NCBI RefSeq assembly: GCF_020711255.1
Contig: NZ_JAJFAW010000001.1
Location: 124,001 to 188,000, forward strand
DNA from: Hymenobacter plasmatis
Lineage (GTDB): Bacteria; Bacteroidota; Bacteroidia; Cytophagales; Hymenobacteraceae
Reading direction: 5' to 3'
Length of the DNA stretch: 64,000 nucleotides
The notes under the pieces were generated by a model, which was not told the origin of the DNA, did not search any database, and saw only the letters and a program-made list of their open reading frames with translations. The position numbers and the translations under genes are program-made. Position 1 is the first letter of the stretch. Each line of letters begins with the position of its first letter. This document shows positions 17,637 to 27,930 of this stretch, one piece after another.

Positions 17637-18692
17637 CTAATGCGCCGCAGCTGGCGGCCGGTGCGCATCCTCGATGGGCTGGTAGGGGCCAAACTTGTGC
17701 TGCCTCTCGGTGAGAGCATCAGCATAAGGCCCGAAGGGATAATCCACCGGCTTCTGGCGGATGTCGGGCCAGTCGTGCGGGGTGGCCAGGTGCGGGCGCG
17801 GCTGCGAATTCACGAACGCCGCCACATCCCAGGCCTGCTCGTCGGTGAGCTGGGGGTGGTCGAAGGTGGCTCCGAAGGGCATGGCCGCTTTCACGTACCT
17901 GGCAAAGTTTGAGACCCGAAACAGGCCCGCGCCGTCGTTGTAGCTGGCCGGCCCCCACAGCGGCGGGTATTGGTAGCCGGCGTTGTCGGCCAGTTTCTGG
18001 CCCTGGCCCTTGTGGCCGTGGCAGCTTTGGCACTTGCCCGCATACACGGCTTGCCCAATCTGCGGGTCGGCCGCCCGGGCCAGGTAAGGGAGCTTTACGA
18101 AGCCCGTGCCGTACACCTTTTTTCCTTTCGGGATGCCCTGGCCCAGCCACTTGATGTAGGCCACAATGGCGCGCATTTCGCGGCTGCTGTCGGGCACGGC
18201 GCGGCCGTTGAGGCTGCGCTCCATGCAGTCGGCCACGCGCTTTTCAATTCCTTCCACCGAGCCCGAGCGGGCCCGCAGCTTCGGATACGTCGAGGCCACG
18301 GCCAGGTAGTTGTTAGCGAAGCCCTGCGCGCCGGCCTGCAGGTGGCAATTCTGGCAATTCATGCCGTTGGTGAGGTGCGCCACCGAGCCCTGCGGCCCCA
18401 AATACTGCGCCGTGTGGGCAATCAACTCGCGGCCGTAGCGAATTTCGCGGCCCGCCGCTGTGTGCGGAATAGTGGCCGTATCGGGTGCCGGCGTGGCCGG
18501 GCGGTGGTAGCTGCCGGGCGGGGGCGGGCCCTGCGCGGCTTCGTCCTCCGCCGCCACGGGCTCCCGCGTGGCCTTGGGCCCGTAGAGTTGAGCCAACACC
18601 ACGACCAGCACCAGCGCCACAGCGGCTGTCAGCAACATCAGCAGGCGAACCAGCCGGGGCAGTTGCTGCGCCTGTGCTTCCGTGGGTTTCAT
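17637..18692 (-). CDS. TsdA-like diheme cytochrome c (putative thiosulfate dehydrogenase)
   Basis: The 351-residue protein is anchored by one helix (residues 17-36), with the rest periplasmic. Two heme c sites are visible: C113QNCH117 and C221QSCH225. Cys156 in RVADCMERSLNG sits where TsdA thiosulfate dehydrogenases have the unusual axial cysteine of heme 1, and Met271 (AAMPFG) is the expected ligand of heme 2. TsdA joins two thiosulfates to tetrathionate, or works in reverse. Context (YeeE importers, rhodanese, persulfide dioxygenase, DsrE) supports sulfur chemistry. It starts 40 bases after the second YeeE gene. Function is inferred from motifs; related diheme cytochromes with other substrates cannot be excluded. 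Confidence 0.8.
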   Translation of the reverse strand: MKPTEAQAQQLPRLVRLLMLLTAAVALVLVVVLAQLYGPKATREPVAAEDEAAQGPPPPGSYHRPATPAPDTATIPHTAAGREIRYGRELIAHTAQYLGPQGSVAHLTNGMNCQNCHLQAGAQGFANNYLAVASTYPKLRARSGSVEGIEKRVADCMERSLNGRAVPDSSREMRAIVAYIKWLGQGIPKGKKVYGTGFVKLPYLARAADPQIGQAVYAGKCQSCHGHKGQGQKLADNAGYQYPPLWGPASYNDGAGLFRVSNFARYVKAAMPFGATFDHPQLTDEQAWDVAAFVNSQPRPHLATPHDWPDIRQKPVDYPFGPYADALTERQHKFGPYQPIEDAHRPPAAAH

Positions 18693-18732
18693 GGGCAGCT
18701 AAGTTACCAAAAGGAGACGGCGCCGAAGCGAG

Positions 18733-19143
18733 CTACTGGGGCAGCTTTTCGCGCAGGGCGCTGTAGGTCCAGGTGCCGGCCAGCGCAGCCAGAATGAGCA
18801 CGGCGGCCGCGGCCACGCCACTGCCCAGCAGGGCAAACAGCGGGCCGGGGCAGGCGCCGGTCAGGGCCCAGCCCAGGCCGAAAATGATGCCGCCAATCCA
18901 GGTGCCGTGGTTGTACTGCTTGTCGGCAATGCGGATTTCTTCCCCGTTGATGGTCTTTACGTGGAAGCGCTTGATGAGCTGAATGGAAATCAGCCCCACG
19001 ACGATGGCCGAGCCGATGATGCCGTACATGTGGAAGCTCTGGAAGCGGAACATCTCCTGAATTCGGAACCAGCTGATGACTTCGCTTTTGGTGAGAATGA
19101 TGCCGAACAAGATGCCCAGCACCAGGTATTTGAGGTTTTTCAT
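18733..19143 (-). CDS. YeeE/YedE family protein, C-terminal half (DUF6691-type)
   Basis: The 136-residue product starts at ATG 19143. Four hydrophobic helices are visible. The signature GLGWALTGACPGPLFALLG carries the conserved cysteine of YeeE/YedE (TsuA-like) transporters, which relay thiosulfate or sulfane sulfur across the inner membrane. The full-length transporter is split here into two genes, the first half lying 17 bases upstream. The pair is probably one heteromeric channel. Both are embedded in the sulfur cluster. Confidence 0.88.
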   Translation of the reverse strand: MKNLKYLVLGILFGIILTKSEVISWFRIQEMFRFQSFHMYGIIGSAIVVGLISIQLIKRFHVKTINGEEIRIADKQYNHGTWIGGIIFGLGWALTGACPGPLFALLGSGVAAAAVLILAALAGTWTYSALREKLPQ

Positions 19144-19160
19144 ATGCAGATAAATCCAGC

Positions 19161-19721
19161 TTAAAACATCATCGGGTAAATCACCCAGGTCATGAGCAAG
19201 CCGCCAATAAAGAAGCCCACCACGGCCACCAGCGACACCCATTGCAGGTTAGAAAGCCCCGAGATGGCGTGGCCCGAGGTGCAGCCCCCGGCGTAGCGCG
19301 TGCCGAAGCCCACCAGAAAGCCGCCGAGCACCAGAAACACCCAGCCTTTCCAGTTGGTGAGGTTTTCGAGTGCAAACAGCTCGTGGGGCACCAGGCCCGA
19401 GAAGTCGGTGAGGTGCATCTGGGCTTTGAGGTCGTGCACGGTTTCTGGCGAGATGCCCACCGCCGCGGGGTGGCCCAGCAGCCGGTAGCCGATAAAGCCG
19501 CCGATGGCGATGCCCAGCACGAAAAACAGGTTCCAGGCCTCGGCCCGCCAGTTATAATTGAGAAAGGGAATGCCCGCGGGCACACAGGCGGCGCAAATGT
19601 GGCGCAACGAGCTGCTGATGCCCAGGGCCTTGTTGCCAATAAGCAGCAGGGTCGGCACAGTTAGCCCAATAAGCGGGCCCGCCACGTACCAGGGCCAGGA
19701 CTGGCGAAGGAGGTCAAGCAT
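19161..19721 (-). CDS. YeeE/YedE family protein, N-terminal half
   Basis: The 186-residue membrane protein has about five helices. The signature GGCTSGHAISGLSNLQ near residue 143 is the N-terminal Cys motif of the YeeE/YedE family (TsuA thiosulfate transporter and relatives). A second Cys pair (HICAAC) lies near residue 41. It is followed by the other half of the transporter on the same strand, 17 bases away, and preceded by a rhodanese gene (47-base gap holding an AGCTCAAC motif). Predicted role: uptake of thiosulfate or sulfane sulfur. Confidence 0.9.
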   Translation of the reverse strand: MLDLLRQSWPWYVAGPLIGLTVPTLLLIGNKALGISSSLRHICAACVPAGIPFLNYNWRAEAWNLFFVLGIAIGGFIGYRLLGHPAAVGISPETVHDLKAQMHLTDFSGLVPHELFALENLTNWKGWVFLVLGGFLVGFGTRYAGGCTSGHAISGLSNLQWVSLVAVVGFFIGGLLMTWVIYPMMF

Positions 19722-19768
19722 GAAGGAAGGAATTCGTAACGAGGTAAAAAGCAGGAAACCAGCTCAAC

Positions 19769-20107
19769 TTAGCGCACCAGCTGTTCGGGCCAGTCGAGCA
19801 CGCCGCCGAGCAGGTTGGATACCTGCGCAAAGCCGGCGGCGCTGAGCTGGCCGGCAGCATTGGCCGAGCGGGCCCCGCTGCGGCAGTACACGTAGGTAGG
19901 CTTGGTGCTGTCCAGCTGCGCAATGCGCTGGGCAAAATCGGGGCTGGTCACTTCGATGTTGACGGCGCCGGGCAGATGGCCATTGGCAAACTCGTCGGGC
20001 CGGCGCACATCCAGCAGCACCGCGCCGGGCTGGCGCAGGCCCTCGGCGAACGGCGCGGGCAAAAGGTTTTGGAAAGCGGGGGCAGCAGATTTTGTGAAAC
20101 CGAACAT
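19769..20107 (-). CDS. Single-domain rhodanese
   Basis: This 112-residue rhodanese has an active-site loop YVYCRSGARSANAAG with the catalytic cysteine at about residue 87 and the CRSGxR pattern typical of thiosulfate or persulfide sulfurtransferases. The conserved DVRRPDEFANGHLPGAVNI lies upstream. There is no signal peptide, so it is cytoplasmic. Placement between the persulfide dioxygenase and the YeeE genes suggests it hands sulfane sulfur between importer and dioxygenase. A hairpin repeat separates it from the dioxygenase gene. Confidence 0.92.
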   Translation of the reverse strand: MFGFTKSAAPAFQNLLPAPFAEGLRQPGAVLLDVRRPDEFANGHLPGAVNIEVTSPDFAQRIAQLDSTKPTYVYCRSGARSANAAGQLSAAGFAQVSNLLGGVLDWPEQLVR

Positions 20108-20143
20108 GATGATGGAGTATCAGAAGTGAAAAGGAAAAATTAG

Positions 20144-20243
20144 GAACGTCATGCTGAGCTTGTCGATGAATCTCTGCCACTAGAGTAATCTAACTAGCTC
20201 AACGAAGCGGTTGAGATGCTTCGACAAGCTCAGCATGACGTTC
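20144..20243. repeat. Hairpin repeat (GTCATGCTGAGC family) inside the sulfur cluster
   Basis: Two perfect 23-base inverted arms, starting GAACGTCATGCTGAGC at 20144 and ending with its complement at 20243, flank a 54-base centre that contains TAGCTCAAC. Related hairpins occur at 54394-54488 and 63593-63812. This is a REP/MITE-like element inserted between two cotranscribed genes. Confidence 0.8.
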
Positions 20244-20262
20244 TTTTCGATAAATAGCCTGG

Positions 20263-21618
20263 TTAGTGGGCTGCTACGGCGGGTTGAAAGGTCTTCACGG
20301 CCTCGCTCAAATCGAGCACCGGCGTGCCGGCCAGCGCGGGGGCCACAATGCTGCAGCCCGCCGCCGAGCGGTAGCCGCCGGCACAATGCACCACCACCGG
20401 CTTGTCGGTCGGAATTTCTTGGGCCCGCTCGCGCAGCTCCGGCAGCGGAATGTTCAGCGAGCCGGCAAAAAGCGGCTCGTCGCGGTGCTCCGTCGCGTTA
20501 CGAATGTCCACGATGGTGTAGGCTTCCGGGTGCTGGCGAAATTGAGCTACATCCAGCTGCGGCAGCGTCGCCTCGGTGGCGGGTGTGCCGACCAGGGCGC
20601 CTTTTATCAGGGTTTCGTAGCCGATTTTGGCGGCTTTCTGAATCAGGTCCTCGCGGTTTTTTTCATCGACTGCCACCAGGTAGAAGGGCTCTTCCGGGCC
20701 CACAATGGAGCCCAGCCAGGTTTCGAATTTGCCGCCCTGCTGGATGTTGAGGGCGCCGGCCGCGTGGCCTTTTTTGAACTCGGCCTCGGGGCGGGTGTCT
20801 ACCACCAGCACGCTGGGCTCCAGGGTGGAACCGGGGGCCAGCCGCGGCACCTGCTGCACGCTGGGCGCAAAGGCCGGCGCGCCGGCTTTATTTAGGGCCA
20901 CGTCGTAACCAAAGTACTTGGGAATGAATGGTTGGTCGGCCAGCAGCTCTTTGCTAAAGTCTTCCTCGCTGAGCGGGCGCAGCATGGGGTTGCCGATTTT
21001 TTCGGCCCCGATGGTGCTGCTGTTGGCGCCGCTCAGGGCCTTGCCGCAGAGGCTTCCCGCGCCGTGGGCTGGGTACACCAGCACGTCGTCGGCCAGCGGC
21101 ATCAGTTTCTCGCGCAGGCTGTGGTACATCTGTTTGGCCAGCTCTTCGCGCTTGGCCGTGAGGTTGCCCGCCTTCTCGCGCAGGTCGGGCCGACCTACGT
21201 CGCCGATGAAGAGCGTGTCGCCGGTGAACACAGCCACGTCCTGGCCCTCGCGGCTGAGCACAATGCTGATGGAATCGGGCGAGTGGCCCGGGGTATTCAG
21301 GGCCCGGAACGTAAGCTTGCCCACCGTAAAGGAGTCGCCCTCGTCGAAGGCCTGATGCGGATAGTCGGCCCCCAGCAGCTTGCTCACGCGAATGGCGGCG
21401 CCGGTAGCCTGCGCGACTTCGAGGTGGGAGGAAATGAAATCGGCGTGGGGGTGCGTCTCGATAACGGCCACGATTTTGGCGTTGTGGGCCTGGGCAAAAT
21501 CATAGTATTGCTGCGGGTTGCGAGCGGGGTCGATGAGCACGATTTCGCGGGCACTCTCGCTCAGAATGGCGTAGGAGAAGTGGGCCAGGCCCTTGTCTTC
21601 AAACTGTTCGATTTTCAT
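20263..21618 (-). CDS. Persulfide dioxygenase-rhodanese fusion (MBL fold)
   Basis: The 451-residue product starts at ATG 21618 (MKIEQFEDKG). The N-terminal metallo-beta-lactamase domain (1-240) has THPHADFISSH (H56, H58, D60, H65), H112 in NTPGHSPDS, D134 in FTGDTLF and H185; the iron triad of ETHE1-type enzymes maps to H56, H112 and D134. Two rhodanese domains follow: the first (about 260-345) lacks a catalytic cysteine, while the second (about 355-445) has C412 in VVHCAGGYRS. The enzyme oxidises glutathione or low-molecular-weight persulfide to sulfite. The architecture resembles CstB. The TauE exporter is encoded 36 bases upstream and could remove the sulfite. Confidence 0.92.
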   Translation of the reverse strand: MKIEQFEDKGLAHFSYAILSESAREIVLIDPARNPQQYYDFAQAHNAKIVAVIETHPHADFISSHLEVAQATGAAIRVSKLLGADYPHQAFDEGDSFTVGKLTFRALNTPGHSPDSISIVLSREGQDVAVFTGDTLFIGDVGRPDLREKAGNLTAKREELAKQMYHSLREKLMPLADDVLVYPAHGAGSLCGKALSGANSSTIGAEKIGNPMLRPLSEEDFSKELLADQPFIPKYFGYDVALNKAGAPAFAPSVQQVPRLAPGSTLEPSVLVVDTRPEAEFKKGHAAGALNIQQGGKFETWLGSIVGPEEPFYLVAVDEKNREDLIQKAAKIGYETLIKGALVGTPATEATLPQLDVAQFRQHPEAYTIVDIRNATEHRDEPLFAGSLNIPLPELRERAQEIPTDKPVVVHCAGGYRSAAGCSIVAPALAGTPVLDLSEAVKTFQPAVAAH

Positions 21619-21654
21619 GGGATGCAGCAAAAAACGGGTGAGAGGAATAGGGAA

Positions 21655-22473
21655 TTAAGCGTGGTGAAACAGCAGCTCCTTGGTGAGGATAAACGTGCCC
21701 ATAGCTAGCGTAAACCAGCCGAACGCGGGCTTAAGCTTACCGCCCGGAATGAAGCGCGCGAGGTAGGTGCCCAAGACGATGCCCACCAGAGCAAAGGCCA
21801 GAAAACCCAGCAAAAACGTCCAGGCGATGGGCGTGCCGGCGCTCAAGTCGCCGGTGAAACCGATGAGCGAATTCAAGGCAATGATGGCCAGCGACGTACC
21901 CACCGCCAGCTTCATGGGCAGGCGGGCGCCCAGCACCAGCGCCGGGATGATGAGAAAGCCGCCGCCCGCGCCCACAAAGCCCGTGAGCGTGCCCACCACC
22001 AGCCCAATGGTCAGGATGAGCGGGTAGTTGAAGGCGTGCGGGAAGTGCAGCTCCTCGTCGAGCACTTCTTCGGCCTGCTTGCTGCGAATCATGGAAGTAG
22101 CGGCCACCACCATCAGCACCGCAAAGGCCACCAGCACCAGCAAGTCTTTGGTGAAGACGATGCTACCGGCCGTGAACAGCACGTGCGGGATGGCCGGCAT
22201 GAGCACCTTGCGCACCGCAAACACGGCCAGCAGCGAAGGCATCAGGAAGACCACGGCCGTTCTCAGCGACACCAGCCCCTTGCGGAAGTAGCCCGACGCG
22301 CCCACCACCGACGTGCTGCCCACCACAAACAACGAATACGCCGTGCTCAGCACCGGGCTCACGCCCATCAGGTACACCAGCACGGGCACCGTGAGGATGG
22401 AGCCGCCGCCGCCCATGATGCCCAGGGAGAGCCCAATGAATATTGCCGCGAAGTAGCCGAAGAGGTGAAGCAT
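21655..22473 (-). CDS. TauE/SafE family sulfite/anion exporter
   Basis: The 272-residue inner-membrane protein has about eight helices in two halves, each opening with the family's Gly-rich signature (GIMGGGGSILTVPVLVYLMG and GFVGAGGGFLIIPALVLGA). TauE/SafE proteins export sulfite, sulfoacetate or related anions. Here it lies between an ArsR regulator and a persulfide dioxygenase that makes sulfite, so sulfite export is the likely role. No catalytic residues are known for the family. Confidence 0.9.
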   Translation of the reverse strand: MLHLFGYFAAIFIGLSLGIMGGGGSILTVPVLVYLMGVSPVLSTAYSLFVVGSTSVVGASGYFRKGLVSLRTAVVFLMPSLLAVFAVRKVLMPAIPHVLFTAGSIVFTKDLLVLVAFAVLMVVAATSMIRSKQAEEVLDEELHFPHAFNYPLILTIGLVVGTLTGFVGAGGGFLIIPALVLGARLPMKLAVGTSLAIIALNSLIGFTGDLSAGTPIAWTFLLGFLAFALVGIVLGTYLARFIPGGKLKPAFGWFTLAMGTFILTKELLFHHA

Positions 22474-22537
22474 GGTGAGCGACGTATGAATTTATGATAA
22501 GTTGTTCATGTGTTTTGGCAAAAAAAAGCCGCGGCCC

Positions 22538-22861
22538 TTACAGGAACGTGCAGCCGGCCAGGCACTGAATGACGTCGATGACTTCGCGCATTTTCAGGGC
22601 GTAGTAGATGTTTTTGCCGTCGCGGGTGCTGCTCAGAATGCCCTTGAGCTTCATGCCCGCGAGGTGATGCGAGAGCAGGCTTTGCTCCACATTGAGCCGC
22701 TCGCTAATGTCCGTCACCGACAGGCTGTCGTGGGCGGCCAGCAGCTGCACGATGGCAATGCGGGTGGGGTGGGCCGTGGTCTTCAGGATAAAAGCCACCT
22801 TCTCCATCTTCTCAACGGAGAGGCCCAGGTCGATGGGAGGAGGGGGGAGAGGGGTGTTCAT
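22538..22861 (-). CDS. ArsR/SmtB family repressor of the sulfur cluster
   Basis: This 107-residue winged-helix regulator has recognition helix VEQSLLSHHLAGMKLKGILS at about 58-77 and wing SSTRDGKNIYYAL. The metal-site cysteines of ArsR itself (CVC) are missing. The only cysteines are C100 and C104 in the C-terminal helix (QCLAGC), which suggests thiol or persulfide sensing rather than arsenite; BigR/SqrR use differently placed cysteines, so this is inference. It is the first gene of the minus-strand cluster, 64 bases before the TauE gene. An 18-base dyad lies just upstream of its start. Confidence 0.9.
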   Translation of the reverse strand: MNTPLPPPPIDLGLSVEKMEKVAFILKTTAHPTRIAIVQLLAAHDSLSVTDISERLNVEQSLLSHHLAGMKLKGILSSTRDGKNIYYALKMREVIDVIQCLAGCTFL

Positions 22862-22876
22862 TTGATGGAGTAAATG

Positions 22877-22894
22877 TATGAAAGAAGCTTCATA
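22877..22894. promoter_or_regulatory. Operator dyad upstream of arsR
   Basis: Perfect inverted repeat TATGAA-N6-TTCATA, 16 bases before the arsR start. On the minus strand it overlaps the beginning of TACATTT, which resembles the Bacteroidota -7 element TAnnTTTG. A site with the same core and spacing stands before the divergent tlpA-like gene. Likely the ArsR binding site (autorepression). Confidence 0.65.
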
Positions 22895-23062
22895 TGATGG
22901 CGGTGTTGGGCTAACTCTTTCGCCTCCATGCTAGTTCCGAAAAGCTGTTAATTTATGGCGACTGTCTAGAAATCAATGCCTTGCTGGTTTTGGGCCAGGA
23001 GCTCTGGTTAATTCAGCTTCGGAGTAATAGCAGCACCGGGTCAGTTTGCAAGCGTCTAACAA

Positions 23063-23078
23063 ATGAAACTTGGTTCAT
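23063..23078. promoter_or_regulatory. Operator dyad upstream of the TlpA gene
   Basis: ATGAA-N6-TTCAT, the same half-sites and spacing as the site at 22877-22894. It is followed two bases later by TACATTTG (23081-23088), a good match to the Bacteroidota -7 consensus, with the ATG at 23112. A wider dyad ACAAATG...CATTTGT encloses it. No convincing -33 element was found at the expected distance. Confidence 0.65.
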
Positions 23079-23111
23079 ATTACATTTGTCCCCTCGTTTA
23101 AATTTCCTGTC

Positions 23112-23717
23112 ATGAATCGTAAGACCATCACCTCCTGGCTGCCGCTGGCTTTGCTTGCCTTCGTGCTGCTCACGCCCCTGCGGCCCATTGTGCTCGGCGG
23201 CGTGCAGCGCGGCCTGCTGGCCACGGGGCTGTGGAAAGCGGAGGTCCCCGTGGCCCCCACCACCGCGCTGCCGGTGGTGCCGACCGGTGGCCCGGTTTAC
23301 CCGCACAACCTGCCGATGATGACCCCGGAGGGCAAGGCCGTGAGCCTGAGCGACCTCAAAGGCAAGGTCGTGTTCGTGAACCTGTGGGCCAGCTGGTGCC
23401 CGCCCTGCCGCGCCGAGATGCCCGGCATCGAGGCCCTATACCAGAAGGTTGATAAGTCGAAGGTGGCCTTCGTGATGCTCTCGCTCGACGACAACCCCGC
23501 CAAGGCCCAGAAGTATCTGAAGAGCCAGGGCTTCACCTTTCCCTTGTATTTCCCCACGGGCCCGCTGCCGGCGCCGTTCGACTCCAACTCCATCCCGTCC
23601 ACCGTCATTCTCGGCCCTGACGGCCAGGTAGCCGCCCGGCATGAGGGCATGGCCGAATACGACACGCCCGAGTTTAAGGCCTCGCTGGAAAACCTGAGCA
23701 GAAGGGCCGCGCGTTAG
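23112..23717 (+). CDS. TlpA-like thiol-disulfide oxidoreductase
   Basis: The 201-residue product starts at ATG 23112. One N-terminal membrane helix (residues 10-28) leads to a periplasmic thioredoxin domain, with active site WASWCPPCRAEMPG (CPPC at about residue 97) and the cis-Pro segment NSIPSTVILGPDG. TlpA/ResA proteins reduce periplasmic disulfides, for example apocytochrome c cysteines. It is divergent from the sulfur cluster and shares its operator type, so it may maintain the diheme cytochrome or reduce polysulfides. Transcription probably ends at the convergent GH97 gene 28 bases away. Confidence 0.9.
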   Translation: MNRKTITSWLPLALLAFVLLTPLRPIVLGGVQRGLLATGLWKAEVPVAPTTALPVVPTGGPVYPHNLPMMTPEGKAVSLSDLKGKVVFVNLWASWCPPCRAEMPGIEALYQKVDKSKVAFVMLSLDDNPAKAQKYLKSQGFTFPLYFPTGPLPAPFDSNSIPSTVILGPDGQVAARHEGMAEYDTPEFKASLENLSRRAAR

Positions 23718-23745
23718 CCCTTCCGCCCGGGTTCTGTAGGTGCCG

Positions 23746-26299
<2,554 letters not shown>

Positions 26300-26782
26300 T
26301 TAGCGAGCCGATTGGGCGACCATCACTTGGGCTGGGGTCGGGGCCAGCTCCTGCACCAAGATGGCGGTTTGCGGAGTGGCCGGTACTTGCACATGGTAGC
26401 GGTAGCTCTCGCGCCCCACGCGCAGCCGAACGGCATAATCCCCGGCGGGCACTTTGTTGAAGCCGAGCTTGGTGCCGTAGGAAGGGCGGTGGTGCACTTC
26501 ATTCAGAAGGCGGGAGTAGTGGCCTTGGGATGATACCACTTCCAGCTGTACCCGCTGCTGGGTGGGGTTTTCGACGGTGAGTGCCAGGGTGTGGGCATCG
26601 GTTTGCTGAGCTTTAACGGACGGAGCATCCTGGCCCATCGCCGCACTGCTGCAGCCCAGGATGGCCAGCCCGCCGAACAAGGCAGCCCGCAGGGATTGGG
26701 CTGAAGCCAGGCGTAGGGGAGCGGCGGCAGGAGTGGCGGCCGTGAGCGACTGAGTGGGGCGGAGGTTGAAAGAGAAGTTCAT
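26300..26782 (-). CDS. Hypothetical secreted beta-sandwich protein
   Basis: The 160-residue product has an N-terminal region of about 50 residues ending in a hydrophobic segment (ALFGGLAILGCSSAAMGQ), which looks like a signal peptide with a long n-region; an internal start could shorten it. The mature part is strand-rich (LALTVENPTQQRVQLEVVSS, GDYAVRLRVGRESYRYHVQV), typical of the small Ig-like 'T9SS-type sorting-domain-like' folds of Bacteroidota, but no sorting signature is certain. No enzyme motif. Single gene followed by a terminator on its own strand. Confidence 0.6.
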   Translation of the reverse strand: MNFSFNLRPTQSLTAATPAAAPLRLASAQSLRAALFGGLAILGCSSAAMGQDAPSVKAQQTDAHTLALTVENPTQQRVQLEVVSSQGHYSRLLNEVHHRPSYGTKLGFNKVPAGDYAVRLRVGRESYRYHVQVPATPQTAILVQELAPTPAQVMVAQSAR

Positions 26783-27552
26783 GGTTGCAGAAAAGATGAG
26801 TTGAAAAAGGAGAAAAAAGGTGGTCTAGGAAGCAGGTTATACAGAAGTATAATGTTATGCCGGGTAGCATGCAAAGCATAGTAGATAATGTTTATTCTAC
26901 CTGTTTGGCTTACTTCTATCCCAGTGTAGTTGATAATCGAGAGCCAGAATTCAAGGAAATTCTGTCGCAGGCTTCGCGCCGGCTTACAAAGCCGGGCGGC
27001 TGGCGGGATTGCGTTTTAGTTCTTCGGAGCAGGGCTTCGGGGAGAACTCAGCAGCACAAGGGGCTGCACGGTGGAGCGGCGTGCATATGGCAGGCGGAGA
27101 AGAGTGCTTTCAGAAGTGGATACCGCCCATGTAGGAGAACGTTACAGACTTTTTAGAAATTTTTTTTCAGCGACGGGAGAACAGAGGTGGGAAGGAGGTC
27201 TTGGCCTGGGTGCCAGCCCTATGCCTGGTACTACTTGCTCGTCCGCGCTCTGGCCCTTCACGGAGTATGAGCGGACTTCGACGACTACCAGCAGCGTAGC
27301 CTGTAGCTCGTTTTCGCTCCGGTAGCTATTGAGCACGAACATATGCCCCAGTGCCTTGCAGCGCGCCTGCTGGCAGGGGAGTAGGTACCGTGAGGCCCAG
27401 CTCAACCCTGCCCGTGGCCGCCCCACGATGCTCCGGCCGGTGGGGAGAAAATTGAGCTGATTTCTCACACGAGAAGTTCTTCCCGAGTTCTGCAAGGGTA
27501 AGGGAAAAGTGGCTGTACTTTGCTTGCCAATCCTACTCCCGTCAACGCCTTT
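26783..27552. other. Gene-poor stretch of about 770 bases
   Basis: No ORF here has a recognisable domain; the candidate frames (26857-27156 and 27071-27325 plus, and a long minus frame over 27142-28029) are rich in Arg/Ser or antisense to the next gene. A small hairpin (GCCGGCTT-ACA-AAGCCGGGC) lies near 26980. Two YAGCTCAA-type motifs occur at 27399 and 27453. It may be a decayed gene region. Confidence 0.5.
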
Positions 27553-27930
27553 ATGGAGATGAAGCTTGAGTTGGTGCCGGTGCCGGTCACCGACATCGAC
27601 CGCGCCAAAACGTTTTATGCCGAGCAGGTCGGTTTTAAGCTCGACCACGACGTGCGGCCCAGTCCCACAGTGCGGGTGGTGCAGCTCACCCCACCCGGTT
27701 CGGGTTGTTCCATTGTGCTGAGCGAGGGGTTGTTTGGCCTGGCCATGCCGGTGGGTTGCCTGCGCGGCTTGCATCTGGTGGTAGCCGATATTGCCCAAGC
27801 CCGCGCCGAGATGGCTGGCCGGGGCGTGCCCATGGGCGAAATCCAGGACCTGGGCGGCGGCATGAAGTACGCGGGCTTCCAAGACCCCGATGGCAATACC
27901 TGGACGCTGCAGGAAATGCCGCGCAAGTAG
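27553..27930 (+). CDS. VOC family protein (glyoxalase/dioxygenase fold)
   Basis: The 125-residue single VOC domain pair begins LELVPVPVTDIDRAKTFYAE and has a central HLVVADIAQARAEMAGRGV and closing GFQDPDGNTWTLQEM. The final Glu is kept as a possible metal ligand; the His of the second repeat (LHLVV) is also present. Substrate unknown: glyoxalase-like, fosfomycin/bleomycin-binding or dioxygenase. The ATG at 27553 is taken; a second ATG two codons later is possible. Cytoplasmic, single gene. Confidence 0.85.
   Translation: MEMKLELVPVPVTDIDRAKTFYAEQVGFKLDHDVRPSPTVRVVQLTPPGSGCSIVLSEGLFGLAMPVGCLRGLHLVVADIAQARAEMAGRGVPMGEIQDLGGGMKYAGFQDPDGNTWTLQEMPRK

Noticed and set aside
22485..22510. Third ArsR operator before tauE
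   Set aside because: Half-sites TATGAA and TTCATG are present, but the spacer is 14 bases rather than six, so it is not counted as an operator.
26857..27156. 99-residue ORF in the gene-poor stretch
   Set aside because: No signal, domain or genome-like composition; Arg/Ser-rich tail.
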